DNA from: Bacteroides faecis MAJ27 | GTDB lineage: Bacteria > Bacteroidota > Bacteroidia > Bacteroidales > Bacteroidaceae | Reading direction: 5' to 3' | Length of the DNA stretch: 64,000 bases | NCBI RefSeq assembly: GCF_900106755.1 | Contig: NZ_FNNN01000024.1 | Span: 29,424-93,423 of the forward strand | In this document: positions 8,262-17,229 of the stretch, in pieces | Layout of the letters: every line of letters starts with the position of its first letter | Position numbering within the stretch: position 1 is the first letter of the stretch | Translations under genes and position numbers: made by a program | The notes under the pieces: model-generated | Databases searched by the model: none | The model's input: the letters and a program-made list of their open reading frames with translations, nothing else | Told to the model about the DNA's origin: nothing

Positions 8262-8523
8262 ATTGCCATGTTTTTGCCGAGACAGGTAGACGAATACTCA
8301 GAAGAAAAGGCATTGGATATTCTGCAATATATCCAAACTAATATCTACCAACCTGATAAAATCAAGACCAAAGTTATCAGCAGGCATTTTGGCATTTCGG
8401 CAAATTACCCAGGTCGATATTTTAAATTATAAACTAAAATTAGTAGAAGATCGATTATTACATAACGAGATGCGGATAAGTGAGATTGTTACAGAATTAA
8501 GGCACTAGATTCATCCGGAGAAC
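8262..8523 (+). pseudogene. Decayed AraC-family regulator gene
   Basis: Two frames carry successive parts of an AraC DNA-binding domain. From about 8268 one frame reads 'FLPRQVDEYSEEKALDILQYIQTNIYQPDKIKTKVISRHFGISANYPGRYFKL' and stops at 8432. The continuation is in another frame from about 8426: 'NYKLKLVEDRLLHNEMRISEIVTELRH', then a stop. In intact AraC proteins these join as first HTH, linker helix and second HTH, so about ten residues of the linker and the reading frame have been lost, and the second HTH is cut short. No start codon with a sensor domain is present upstream. This is a remnant, not an active gene. Confidence 0.75.
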
Positions 8524-8680
8524 AAGCACATTGTCGATATTTGCATTCCGATAAAACTTCTTTAATGAATAATTTACTTTACCGGGTAAATCGAAGGAGC
8601 TCTTCTCCTCTAATCAGAAAAGAAAAGTCCTTCGACAAGTTTTGGATAGCATAACAATCAGAACGATCTAATTATCAGAT

Positions 8681-10243
8681 TTACTTTATAGTTTGAAATA
8701 ACAGGCTATTGCCATTGATGTCCATCCATTCCGCCATCAAGCAATAATATGCCGGATAGTCAGCCGGAGTTATCAATTGCTTTTTCAGTTTCAAAGTACG
8801 GATGATCTCTATTTTATCCACCGCCTTTTTCACTGCAACTTCCATGCTACCGACAGGATTTTCCATCTTTTTATTAGTTGGTATAACCGTTGATTTCATT
8901 CCTTCATCGATTTTTACGATATAGGTGTAAGTTTCATCAGGCAAATACCGCAAAAGCAAATTAACAGGACGAGTGGTATTCAGAGCCGTCATACGTCCAT
9001 CGTAACTTGCCCACCCACCGCGAGCCTGTGGCAAATCAATTTTCCGATAACCACCAGCCAGCATCTTTCCGGTTTTATCACTCACCCGTAATGTATCAGT
9101 CCGTGAAATAACATGAGTAACCTTCTTCAAAGCTACCGGTTGAGCATTCAGATCAACAACTGAAATAAAATCTTGTATATCAGCAACCCCATTATTGGTC
9201 ACAAACAATCCACTAAGAGCAGCAAGCCCGGCTGCATCTTTATCTTCAGTTTTAGGAAAAGCCGCTTTTAGCTCCGCACGAATACCTATCGCCTGCTGCA
9301 AGGCAGCCAACAGAGCTGCTTTCTCCGCTTCAGTTCCGTATGCGGAACGAATCACCTCAAAAGCCGGTCGCAAACGGTATCCGGTTTGTGATAATGTCAG
9401 ACTGCAATTTCCTAACCCTTCTACATAAACAGTGAGTAAATCCTTTTTTTGTTCTGTAGTTTGTGCACCGGCAGTCAACTTCTGTGCTAATTCGGAAACA
9501 TCTTTTCCATTATTTTCTAATTGTTGTTTTATCACTTTCAACGCATCAGCTTTTGAAGCATAAGTTGATGCCACAACTGCCTGTATATTGCCTGCGGGCA
9601 AAGATACGTCAAGTGAATAAGGACGTGGTTGCACATTTTTCAATGTCCAGGTCACCGTTTTCATACCATCCGCAGTTTTTACAACCGGAGCAATTTTCCC
9701 ATTCAACCATTCATAATGCAGAGGTTTGCTTTCGGGCACTGACAGTGAAAATACATATTCCCTGATTGGGGAAAGCTCTTCCACCTGCTCACACACATCC
9801 AGTTCGGGCAAATATCCCGGACGAGTAACAACAGAGTAATCCAGATAAATAGTGGCTCCCAACTCCAGCCCCGTATGGACAATTACCATCTCTTTCAAAC
9901 TGTTATAAGCCGGAGCATCTGCCGCCGCAGAAGGAAGTACCTCTACAAACGCATTTTCAGGAGTCTTCACAATAGTACCATCTTTCTGACGAGTATAAGA
10001 ATCGTGTATCTCCAGTTTCTGATATTCCGGATTGTAAATAATAAAACTCTCTCCATACACACGGTTCATCGCTGCATGGGTAAATAAAGTCAGCTCTTTT
10101 TGCACACGCATTTCCTGACTACCGTCAGCGTGTAACGTATAAGTCTTGCTCAGTTTTCCAAATTCAGCTTCGGATGCCGCTTTCATTGGGAGTGCCAGAA
10201 TCAGCATCACCAGTGTTACTATATAATAATATGTATTTTTCAT
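8681..10243 (-). CDS. Exported DUF3857-domain protein
   Basis: The protein has 520 residues with a cleavable signal peptide (ends about AAS at residue 24). The N-terminal ~200 residues match the DUF3857 fold: 'TYTLHADGSQEMRVQKELTLFTHAAMNRVYGESFIIYNPEYQKLEI', 'TPENAFVEVLP', 'LGATIYLDYSVVTRPG'. The middle part is Ala-rich and no transglutaminase Cys-His-Asp set is apparent, unlike its upstream neighbour. It therefore looks like a non-catalytic partner. It lies 6 bases downstream of the larger DUF3857/transglutaminase gene, so the two form an operon. Its role is unknown; the pair is periplasmic or outer-membrane associated. Confidence 0.88.
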   Translation of the reverse strand: MKNTYYYIVTLVMLILALPMKAASEAEFGKLSKTYTLHADGSQEMRVQKELTLFTHAAMNRVYGESFIIYNPEYQKLEIHDSYTRQKDGTIVKTPENAFVEVLPSAAADAPAYNSLKEMVIVHTGLELGATIYLDYSVVTRPGYLPELDVCEQVEELSPIREYVFSLSVPESKPLHYEWLNGKIAPVVKTADGMKTVTWTLKNVQPRPYSLDVSLPAGNIQAVVASTYASKADALKVIKQQLENNGKDVSELAQKLTAGAQTTEQKKDLLTVYVEGLGNCSLTLSQTGYRLRPAFEVIRSAYGTEAEKAALLAALQQAIGIRAELKAAFPKTEDKDAAGLAALSGLFVTNNGVADIQDFISVVDLNAQPVALKKVTHVISRTDTLRVSDKTGKMLAGGYRKIDLPQARGGWASYDGRMTALNTTRPVNLLLRYLPDETYTYIVKIDEGMKSTVIPTNKKMENPVGSMEVAVKKAVDKIEIIRTLKLKKQLITPADYPAYYCLMAEWMDINGNSLLFQTIK

Positions 10244-10249
10244 TCTGCT

Positions 10250-12214
10250 CTACTTTTTTATCACCAAATATTCACCATACGCCTTGTGGGCATTAACAGC
10301 ATTGCGGAAACTTTCCCAATCGGAAGCCTCATAGACACGTTTCTTCAAAGCCAGCCTATTGTGGAGCAACACTTTATTCCCTTTCTGTGTCAGCGAACCT
10401 TCAAAGTCAGCTCCTACTCCTTGCATCATTTCATTCTTGGCAGCATTCACCAGTTTGTATCCCGCCGGAAGCTGAATCATTTCATCCAGCTCGACCAAAC
10501 GGGAACAACCATCTTTGAAACCATATTTGCGATTTTCTACTGAAGTGTCGATACGCAAATAAGAACGTACCTGATTATAAAGGTTATTCATCACCATCGG
10601 ACGGAAGAACATCTCTCCCTCCCCTTTCAAGGCATAGTCGGGTATCTCATAACGAAAAGTGATTTTAATAGGTGCAGCCTGATAATCTTTGGGATTCTTT
10701 CCATAGTCTACGCTCAGCAATCTGGCTTTAGGAGAGATAGTTAACAGTTGGCGCTCCATCGTACTTTTCCATTCGCTCTGAAAACCGGTAGTAAAAATGC
10801 GGCGGATATTGCTGTCACTTTGTCCTTCGGCTGTAAGAGTGAAAGTACCACGCAGTGTACCATCTGCCTCCAGACGGTTATCAGCTTTGATACGTACATA
10901 ATGGTTTTCGGGAGATGAAACCGGGGTGATACACAAATCAGAACCTTCGGGTACCCCCGGTAGATAGTTTTGCTGCTGTTCGGCACTACTCCACAACTCG
11001 CGGCAGAAAGGAACCCACGTAGGGTCGAGGGGCATATAAGTTCCATTACTCAATTTTACCACAGCCACACAGTGATTAAAATGATCGGCAGGAATACTCT
11101 CTACACGACTTCCTGCCATAGTCATCGCCGGATAGGCCTCGAAACCGGCCATACGCAAAAATGAAATCAGTGTACCTGCTATATCTTTGCAGACTCCACA
11201 ACGGTCAGTATAATTCATTTTCGTATTATGGAGCGTGAAACCCTCTCCTTTTCCCATCGAAATACCGGAATAGCGAATATTATCTGCCACCCAATGAGTC
11301 AGTACAGCAATCTTTTCCATTTCGGTGTTCTTACCTTTTACCAATTCATCCACCTTCTTCTGCGCTTCGGGCAATGGGGCAAAGCTCCCATAATCTTCGT
11401 TCACTTTATTGAACCAAAGCGATTTGTCTTTCCATTGTGGAGTTGAAGACATCATCAGTTTGGGAGCCGCATCGAAAAGATCTACCATGTTCGGTTCTTT
11501 AGCGAAAGGCACCATATCATTCATCACAAAACTATATTTTTTGCAACCGTCTTCATAGCGCATAGATGAGGTGCACTCCCCCTGATAAAACTGAAATTGA
11601 AGTTCCTTCTCCATCGGAATACTTACTACATAAACTTTACGTACAGTAGGAGTATTGCTCCAAAAGGGAACAATATCATAAAACTGCCCACGCATAGGCG
11701 GAATAAAACGTGATTCGTCTTCATCACCGGCTGTAAGCAACGCATAAGTAAAACCTTTTTTAGCTATTTCGTAGTCCACGACATCACCGGGCTGCAAAGC
11801 ACCCACTTCGATCATGATTTGTCTCGCTCCCCAATAAATAGCCCGGGCAGGAGCAGCATAATCACAGGTTCCTTTTACATCAAGCTCATCTATCTTACCA
11901 TTGGCACGATAGATGGTTACGTGTTTAAACTCAGCATAAGCAGTCAAAGGGTCATAATCGTATTTTATCACCCGGTTGTCCACTGCTCCTTTCGGAGTCT
12001 GTACCTTAATTACTTTACATACGGCAAACGAGCCTTGCCCGGTAGGTTGGACAGACACCAGCGTGCTATCCAACAGCGTCACGCAATCGGAAGTTTCGTA
12101 AGTCTTTCCCTTCGCAATCTTTTCATAAGATTTCCAGTTTTGAGCCAATGATGTGGCCGAAGCAAGAAGGCAACAAAGGAATGACACTAATAGTTGTTTT
12201 CTCATGTTTTTCAC
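10250..12214 (-). CDS. Exported DUF3857 and transglutaminase-like protein
   Basis: The protein has 654 residues with a signal peptide ending near 'SLAQ' (residue 25). An N-terminal DUF3857 domain comes first ('AYAEFKHVTIYRANGKIDELDVKG', 'LQPGDVVDYEIAKKG'). A transglutaminase-like core follows around residues 300-420: catalytic Cys in 'DRCGVCKDIAGTLISFLRMAGFEAYP', His in 'DHFNHCVAVV', Asp in 'PLDPTW'. The C-terminal third is a beta-rich DUF3858-like region. Such proteins may cross-link or cleave peptides in the envelope, but no substrate is established. It is first in a two-gene operon. A -7 box TACATTTG lies on the minus strand at 12235-12242. Confidence 0.92.
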   Translation of the reverse strand: MKNMRKQLLVSFLCCLLASATSLAQNWKSYEKIAKGKTYETSDCVTLLDSTLVSVQPTGQGSFAVCKVIKVQTPKGAVDNRVIKYDYDPLTAYAEFKHVTIYRANGKIDELDVKGTCDYAAPARAIYWGARQIMIEVGALQPGDVVDYEIAKKGFTYALLTAGDEDESRFIPPMRGQFYDIVPFWSNTPTVRKVYVVSIPMEKELQFQFYQGECTSSMRYEDGCKKYSFVMNDMVPFAKEPNMVDLFDAAPKLMMSSTPQWKDKSLWFNKVNEDYGSFAPLPEAQKKVDELVKGKNTEMEKIAVLTHWVADNIRYSGISMGKGEGFTLHNTKMNYTDRCGVCKDIAGTLISFLRMAGFEAYPAMTMAGSRVESIPADHFNHCVAVVKLSNGTYMPLDPTWVPFCRELWSSAEQQQNYLPGVPEGSDLCITPVSSPENHYVRIKADNRLEADGTLRGTFTLTAEGQSDSNIRRIFTTGFQSEWKSTMERQLLTISPKARLLSVDYGKNPKDYQAAPIKITFRYEIPDYALKGEGEMFFRPMVMNNLYNQVRSYLRIDTSVENRKYGFKDGCSRLVELDEMIQLPAGYKLVNAAKNEMMQGVGADFEGSLTQKGNKVLLHNRLALKKRVYEASDWESFRNAVNAHKAYGEYLVIKK

Positions 12215-12352
12215 TCACTTTTTATTTATAAAAACAAATGTAAATAAAATAATCGATTACCCAGCACAAGATAGCTATATCTGACAACGATTCACTAAAA
12301 GATTTTCCGATCTTTGCGACACATTACATATCTGATATAAAACAGTAATAAC

Positions 12353-12781
12353 ATGAAAGAGACTTTTCAAGTACCGACTCCCAGAGACATAGAGACTCTG
12401 ATAGGCACAGAACTTCATAATGTATGGAACCGGCTCTGCCAACTCATTGAGCAAAGCTATGAAATGGAGCAACTTTGGAATCGTGGCGGCAAAGCGTGGA
12501 CATATGAATACAAATACCGTAAAGGCGGTAAAACTCTTTGTGCACTATATGCCAAAGAACGTACTTTGGGATTTATGGTTATCTTAGGTAAAGATGAACG
12601 TGCCAAATTCGAAATGCAGCGAGAACTGTTTTCTAACGAGGTACAGATGATATATGATGAAGCTACCACTTTTCACGATGGTAAATGGATCATGTTTGAA
12701 TTAAAAAACACAGAACTATTCAATGATATGGAACGACTCCTACTAATCAAAAGGAAGCCAAACAGAAAAATAAATATATAG
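12353..12781 (+). CDS. DUF3788 family protein
   Basis: The protein has 142 residues. Features of DUF3788 are visible: 'TPRDIETLIGTELHNVWNRLCQLIEQSY', 'EQLWNRGGKAWTYEYKYRKGGKTLCALYAKERTLGFMVILGKDER', then 'KNTELFNDMERLLLIKRKP'. The fold is related to proteins annotated as small-molecule-binding or YdhG-like; no catalytic site is known. It is cytoplasmic, lacking a signal peptide. It stands divergent from the transglutaminase operon with 138 bases between them. Confidence 0.85.
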   Translation: MKETFQVPTPRDIETLIGTELHNVWNRLCQLIEQSYEMEQLWNRGGKAWTYEYKYRKGGKTLCALYAKERTLGFMVILGKDERAKFEMQRELFSNEVQMIYDEATTFHDGKWIMFELKNTELFNDMERLLLIKRKPNRKINI

Positions 12782-13062
12782 ATTTCTTAAGGAAAAGCAC
12801 GATATCCCACAAAATAAATTTCTCATATTGCCCCCTTCAAGAAGCCCTATCCAAACAAATAATTCCCCCTTGCAACATTTTTGATACCAGAAAAATAAAA
12901 CATATCGCAACTCTTTTCACCCTATGTCCTCAAATCTACAAATGGAATGTAGATTTGGAGGACTGGGAGAAAGTATTAAGAATAGGATGTCAGAACATTA
13001 CTCCGACTGAAATTTCAAAGGCACTGCGCGCCATCAATATTTATGCACAAGAACTGGAATGA
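12727..13062 (+). pseudogene. Open frame without start codon, likely gene remnant
   Basis: After the DUF3788 stop another frame stays open from 12727 to the stop at 13060-13062, with no ATG or GTG in it. The second half reads like real protein: 'CPQIYKWNVDLEDWEKVLRIG' and 'NITPTEISKALRAINIYAQELE'. I do not recognise the family. It could be the 3' end of a gene whose start was deleted, or use of a rare start codon. The two halves of the gap differ in quality; only 12940-13062 looks strongly protein-like. Confidence 0.35.
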
Positions 13063-13084
13063 AATAAGAGGAGGAATTGACAAC

Positions 13085-13546
13085 CTAATAACGGGGTATA
13101 TTTCTGACCTCCTCGTAATACTTTTCCACTCCAATCTCTTGCATTCGCCTGTTGATGGTTACAAATCTTTTGTATAAATGCTCGTCGAAACCTGTATTTT
13201 CACAGGGGAACTGGCTGCACTGGAAACAAAAATCGACTTGTTTCTCTTCGCTGCATGCACGTACATTACAAGTTTTGAACAACTTGCATTTTTCTTTCCT
13301 GCATCCTTGACAAGTCGCTACGGACAAATGATCCAGAAACTCTTTAAAGTCCGGATACTTTGCAAAAACAGGTTCGTCAAGCATAGCTACAAAACGCTGT
13401 GCATATACATCAAAGTTGCCCAGTGACCTTTTAAGTTCATTGCTATGATAAGAAATATCTCCGTCTGCAAAAGCAAAGCATTTTCCACAATGCAGACCAC
13501 AAGGGGCAATACGCCCCTTTATAAATTCGCTATCTGCCTTTTTCAT
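13085..13546 (-). CDS. DUF3795 cysteine-rich protein
   Basis: The protein has 153 residues. It has the DUF3795 hallmark 'APCGLHCGKCFAFADGDISYHSNELK' at the N-terminus, then two further Cys clusters: 'CQGCRKEKCKLFKTCNVRACSEEKQVDFCFQCSQFPCE'. With about ten Cys residues it probably binds zinc or an Fe-S cluster. No function is established for the family. Its ATG overlaps the TGA of the MarR-GNAT gene (ATGA at 13543-13546), so translation is likely coupled and the two are in one operon under the MarR operator. Confidence 0.88.
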   Translation of the reverse strand: MKKADSEFIKGRIAPCGLHCGKCFAFADGDISYHSNELKRSLGNFDVYAQRFVAMLDEPVFAKYPDFKEFLDHLSVATCQGCRKEKCKLFKTCNVRACSEEKQVDFCFQCSQFPCENTGFDEHLYKRFVTINRRMQEIGVEKYYEEVRNIPRY

Positions 13547-14499
13547 TCTTCTATTATTAATTCCATTTGAATGTCTCCCCTTTCATAAGTCGTGTGATAT
13601 TCGGAAAGTTCCTTGAATCCTAGTTTATGATAAATATGAATAGCAGGTTTCAACCGTGTATTGCTTTCTATAAAGATTCTTTTACCACCCAACTCTTTGG
13701 CTTTATTCACGACAGCTTCACAAAGCAGTACTCCGATACCTTTTCCCTGTACTTCAGGACTGACAGCAAGTTTGGCCAACTCATAATCATAAAGCGGATG
13801 ATCCATCTTGCACAAAGCACATACACCGACCGGCTCATTCTTATAAAGAGCCACCAGAATAGTTCCGCCTTTATCCAAAATGTATTCCTGCGGATGATCC
13901 AAGGCCTTATAGTCGGCTTTTTCCATTCGGAAATAGGCAGTTATCCATTCTTCATTAAGAGCTCGGAAGGCCGGCTGATAGCATGGTTCATAAGGTACAA
14001 TTCTGATATCCTGATTCTCTCTCACCATTTTCGCCTCTTTTACCCGTTGCAGCAGAGATTTATCTGACAATAGTTCTTCCCATTCTTCAATAGCTTTCCA
14101 AAGATCATTCCGGGTCTGCCGGGTTATCTCTTCAATAGCGGTCGTCACATCCACACATTGCTCAGCAAAAGAATCCGACATCTTCTTCCCTTTGGCAGAT
14201 AACATTACTACATTTCTTCTCCCGTCCGACTTGTCTTTTGATTCTTTTACCAATCCTTTAGCCACCATTTCCTTTATTATATTACTCACTGAAGGATGAG
14301 AGTGACCTATTTCTCTCGCAATAGAGGTAATCGTTTTCGCCTCCCCACGAGATAATACAAAAAATACAGGAAACCACTTGGGTTTCAAGTCTACTCCAAA
14401 CATTTTGTAGATTGCAGCTGCATCTACTGTGATCTTATCAGTCAGCATACGCAGTCGGCTGCCTATAGCTAATTTCCCCGTCTGATTAAAAAAGTCCAT
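13543..14499 (-). CDS. MarR-type regulator fused to GNAT acetyltransferase
   Basis: The protein has 318 residues in two domains. Residues ~1-150 are a MarR winged helix ('GEAKTITSIAREIGHSHPSVSNIIKEMVAKGLVKESKDKSDGRRNVVMLSAKGKKM'). Residues ~165-318 are a GNAT domain with the acetyl-CoA loop 'LAVSPEVQGKGIGVLLCEAVVNKAKELG' and the tail 'HKLGFKELSEYHTTYERGDIQMELII'. Such fusions are known in bacteria. Directly upstream lies a perfect palindrome at the start of transcription, which suggests autorepression. The DUF3795 gene follows with a 4-base overlap. The acetylated substrate may also be the inducer, but that is inference. Confidence 0.92.
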   Translation of the reverse strand: MDFFNQTGKLAIGSRLRMLTDKITVDAAAIYKMFGVDLKPKWFPVFFVLSRGEAKTITSIAREIGHSHPSVSNIIKEMVAKGLVKESKDKSDGRRNVVMLSAKGKKMSDSFAEQCVDVTTAIEEITRQTRNDLWKAIEEWEELLSDKSLLQRVKEAKMVRENQDIRIVPYEPCYQPAFRALNEEWITAYFRMEKADYKALDHPQEYILDKGGTILVALYKNEPVGVCALCKMDHPLYDYELAKLAVSPEVQGKGIGVLLCEAVVNKAKELGGKRIFIESNTRLKPAIHIYHKLGFKELSEYHTTYERGDIQMELIIEE

Positions 14500-14525
14500 G
14501 TCTTTATTATTTGCGTTATTAAATA

Positions 14526-14547
14526 CGTAATTAATTACGCAAATATA
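14526..14547 (-). promoter_or_regulatory. -7 box and palindromic MarR operator
   Basis: The 14-bp perfect palindrome CGTAATTAATTACG (14526-14539) abuts the -7 box TATATTTG on the minus strand (14540-14547). The operator would cover the transcription start of the MarR-GNAT gene, whose ATG is 27 bases on. A second, degenerate copy of the motif (TACGTAACTGATTACATA) sits in the hairpin at 14571-14618. Confidence 0.6.
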
Positions 14548-14570
14548 AATACTTTCGACTATACAAACAA

Positions 14571-14618
14571 ATATTATCCAATAAATACGTAACTGATTAC
14601 ATATTTATTGGATAATAT
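14571..14618. repeat. 17-bp perfect inverted repeat upstream of marR-GNAT
   Basis: Arms 14571-14587 and 14602-14618 are exact inverted repeats, with a 14-base centre that resembles the MarR operator. A T7 run follows on the plus strand (14622-14628 region), as in a terminator, but no plus-strand gene ends here. It may be a second regulator site or may block read-through from the MATE gene. Confidence 0.6.
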
Positions 14619-14800
14619 CCTTTTTTTACATCCCACGAATGCGGAATTATACCTAACTTAACCGAAAATGAACAAGTTCCAAGTCTTTTTTGTTATCAGG
14701 TCTCATTTATCTACTTCACAATCTTATAGATATATTGATTAATGAGATCATGTTGCACTCTGGTGCCATTCTCACCCATAAGAGATTAATCAAATAATTT

Positions 14801-16170
14801 CTAAGCCGTACGTAGAGAACCTTCCTGAATCCTTCCCAGAATTTTAGGAAATTGCCAAAAGAACAACAACGTACAACAAATGGCAGCTGTTGCGTCGGAT
14901 ATAGCCTCAGCTGCATAGACTCCGGTCACTCCCATAAAATGCGGTAATATCAATGCCAGCGGAATCAACAAAATCACCTTACGCAATAAAGCAATAAAGA
15001 TAGAAATTCTGGCCTGTCCCAGCGCTACAAACATATTCTGACAAGCACGTTGTAACCCAAAGATTGTCATGCCGCCCAAAAAGACAGGCATCGTCCAACG
15101 AACTGTATCAATCAGTCTTTCATCGCTGGTGAATGCAGACGCGATAACTGAAGGAAACAGAATCATGAAAAGCATCAATACCAGGTTAAATGAGAACATA
15201 GTAATCATCACAATACGGAAACAATCTTTCACACGCTGTTTGTCGCCATGACCATAATTATAACTTATAATCGGTACAAAACCTTGCGCAAATCCAGTGA
15301 GCGGTACGCTGGCAAACTGCATCGCACTTTGCAGAACAGTCAAAGCACTGATATAAATATCTCCAAATCCTTTCAGACTGCTATTCAGAACAAAACCGAC
15401 CAGGCTCTCTGTGCTTGCCATAATAAAAGGAGATACACCTAAAGCAAAGATGGCAAGTATAATCTTTCGGTCCAGCCTGATATAGCGTCTTTCCAGAGGT
15501 AAAGAGGCACGTCGGGAGAAAAGAAAACTCAATACCCATGCCGCACTGCACGCTTGGGAAAATACAGTAGCCAAAGCCGCTCCTTTTACCCCCATATCCA
15601 ACCAAAAGATGAAGATAGGATCAAGGGCGATATTCAGTAAAGCTCCTATTAAGACTGAGTACATAGCGATGGCAGGACGCCCTTGTGCATTGATAAAGCT
15701 GTTCAAACCTGTGGATATCTCAACAAATATCGTTCCCAGCAGATAAATGGAAAGATAATCAACCGCATATTCCAATGTGTTTTCAGAAGCTCCTGTAAAA
15801 AGGAGAATAGGCTCCATAAAAGTATATGCGATGAAAGATGTTAATAGAGTAAATAATATCAGCAAAACGAAGCCATTTCCCAGTATTTTCCCAGCCCGTG
15901 AACGGTCTCCCTGCCCAAGTGCCATAGCAGCCAGCGACCACCACCGCCGACTATCGCCGAGAAGGAAGAAATCAGTATAATAAGGGAAGTAGTCACCCCT
16001 ACACCGGCCAGCGCATCGGTTCCAATTCCCGGAATATGTCCGATGTATATACGGTCGACAATGCTATAAAGCAAATTGACAAACTGTGCGGCTACTGCCG
16101 GAAGAGCCATTTTAAAAACAAGCGGTAACATACGTTCTGTTCCCAGCCGTTCTTCATATTTATTTATCAT
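14801..16170 (-). pseudogene. MATE-family efflux transporter, frameshifted
   Basis: Two overlapping minus-strand frames together make one ~455-residue MATE protein. The first (from ATG at 16170) gives 'LVFKMALPAVAAQFVNLLYSIVDRIYIGHIPGIGTDALAGVGVTTSLIILISSFSAIVGGGG', then runs off into unrelated sequence. The second carries the rest from 'LAAMALGQGDRSRAGKILG' to 'FFWQFPKILGRIQEGSLRTA'. The join falls at 15930-15946 in a GGT-repeat stretch, where one or two bases of the expected GGGGAPLAAMALGQGD codons are missing. Otherwise the gene is intact, so it is a recent mutation, a phase-variable site or a sequence error. MATE proteins export drugs or metabolites using ion gradients. Confidence 0.85.
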
Positions 16171-16196
16171 TCCACATTTCTTTTCTAAAGCCGGTA

Positions 16197-16204
16197 CAAA
16201 GTTA
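16197..16204 (-). promoter_or_regulatory. -7 box of the MATE gene
   Basis: The minus strand reads TAACTTTG, 26 bases ahead of the ATG. A TTTG at 16228-16231 is 23 bases upstream, slightly further than usual. Confidence 0.4.
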
Positions 16205-16345
16205 CTAGAAAAACAGGCTAATCTTACAAAGGTGACAGATATATTGACTCTGAAATAAAATAGAGGAGGAATACAGATGATTCTAAATAATAGAAATGCG
16301 AATCAGATTCAACCACTGATTCACATTCCATACAAACAACATTAT

Positions 16346-16969
16346 TTATTTCATAAGTTCTTCCGTATTTCCATTCATTATGTGAGGTAGATATTGAGCT
16401 ATCTTATCAATATTCCAGTCCCACCATTTCAGTTCCTGCAGCTGTGCGATCGTATCTTCATCAAAACGCATCCGGATTTTCTTCGCAGGCGTTCCGCCCA
16501 CTATTGTATAAGGAGGAACATCTTTAGTGACAACTGCCCGTGACGCAATAATCGCTCCGTCGCCAATATGCACTCCTGCCATAATAACAGCTTCATAGCC
16601 AATCCAGACATCATTTCCAATCACGATATCACCTTTATTATCCCAGGCTGAAGTGATATTTCTCTTGTCCAACTGCCATTCCTCAAAAAATATAGGAAAC
16701 GGATAATTCGATAAAGAGCGTAAAGTATGATTGGCACTATTAAACAGAAACTTAGCCCCGCAAGCTATCGAACAGAATTTTCCTATTATCAACCGGTCTC
16801 CATTGATAGAATAATGATATAATACGTTGTTCTTCTCAAACTGGACAGGATCATTCACAAAATCATTGTATATAGTGTAGTCACCTACCTTTATATCAGG
16901 ATTATCGATAACGGCATTCAGATAAATAGTCTGAAGATCATTAGTTCGCGGATATATATTTGTATTCAT
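16346..16969 (-). CDS. Vat/CatB-type hexapeptide-repeat acetyltransferase
   Basis: The protein has 207 residues of the xenobiotic acyltransferase family (type B chloramphenicol and streptogramin acetyltransferases). Seen are 'DIKVGDYTIYNDFVNDPVQFEKNNVLYHYSINGDRLIIGKFCSIACGAKFLF', the catalytic-type 'NSANHTLRSLSNYPFPIF', the long excursion, and the left-handed helix repeats 'GDIVIGNDVWIGYEAVIMAGVHIGDGAIIASRAVVTKDVPPYTIVGGTPAKKIRMRF'. The reaction is acetyl-CoA-dependent O-acetylation. Chromosomal homologues may act on antibiotics or on other alcohols, and resistance is not proven by sequence. It is a single gene; a short 7-bp hairpin (16300-16322) lies after its stop. Confidence 0.92.
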   Translation of the reverse strand: MNTNIYPRTNDLQTIYLNAVIDNPDIKVGDYTIYNDFVNDPVQFEKNNVLYHYSINGDRLIIGKFCSIACGAKFLFNSANHTLRSLSNYPFPIFFEEWQLDKRNITSAWDNKGDIVIGNDVWIGYEAVIMAGVHIGDGAIIASRAVVTKDVPPYTIVGGTPAKKIRMRFDEDTIAQLQELKWWDWNIDKIAQYLPHIMNGNTEELMK

Positions 16970-17197
16970 TGTAATTGCTTCTTTATATCGTTTTTAATAT
17001 AAAATAATAAAATACCATATGACTTATTAAGTCACAAAAGACCTGAACAACAGACTTTACCATTGTTCATCGTCCATATAAAGCGAAGCTATTTACAACG
17101 TTGCCATTTCATTGCGTTAAAAGAATAGGGTTCATATCACCTGACAAAGGTACTGGATAATTTTCATATCCCGCACGACATTCTAAGAATTATCATG

Positions 17198-17205
17198 TAT
17201 ATTTG
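17198..17205 (+). promoter_or_regulatory. -7 box that sets the start of the Crp-type gene
   Basis: TATATTTG at 17198-17205 is an exact match to the -7 pattern. The in-frame TTG at 17203 lies within it and the ATG at 17212 is at about +1, so the ATG at 17230 is the likely start. Confidence 0.5.
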
Positions 17206-17229
17206 CTAAATATGCTAACAGTATTATAT

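Noticed and set aside
8226..8432. A stand-alone 68-residue protein
   Set aside because: Its text is the first half of an AraC DNA-binding domain continued in another frame; treated as a pseudogene.
14571..14628. Simple plus-strand terminator
   Set aside because: It has the form, but no plus-strand gene ends upstream and its centre resembles the MarR operator, so it is listed as an inverted repeat of uncertain role.
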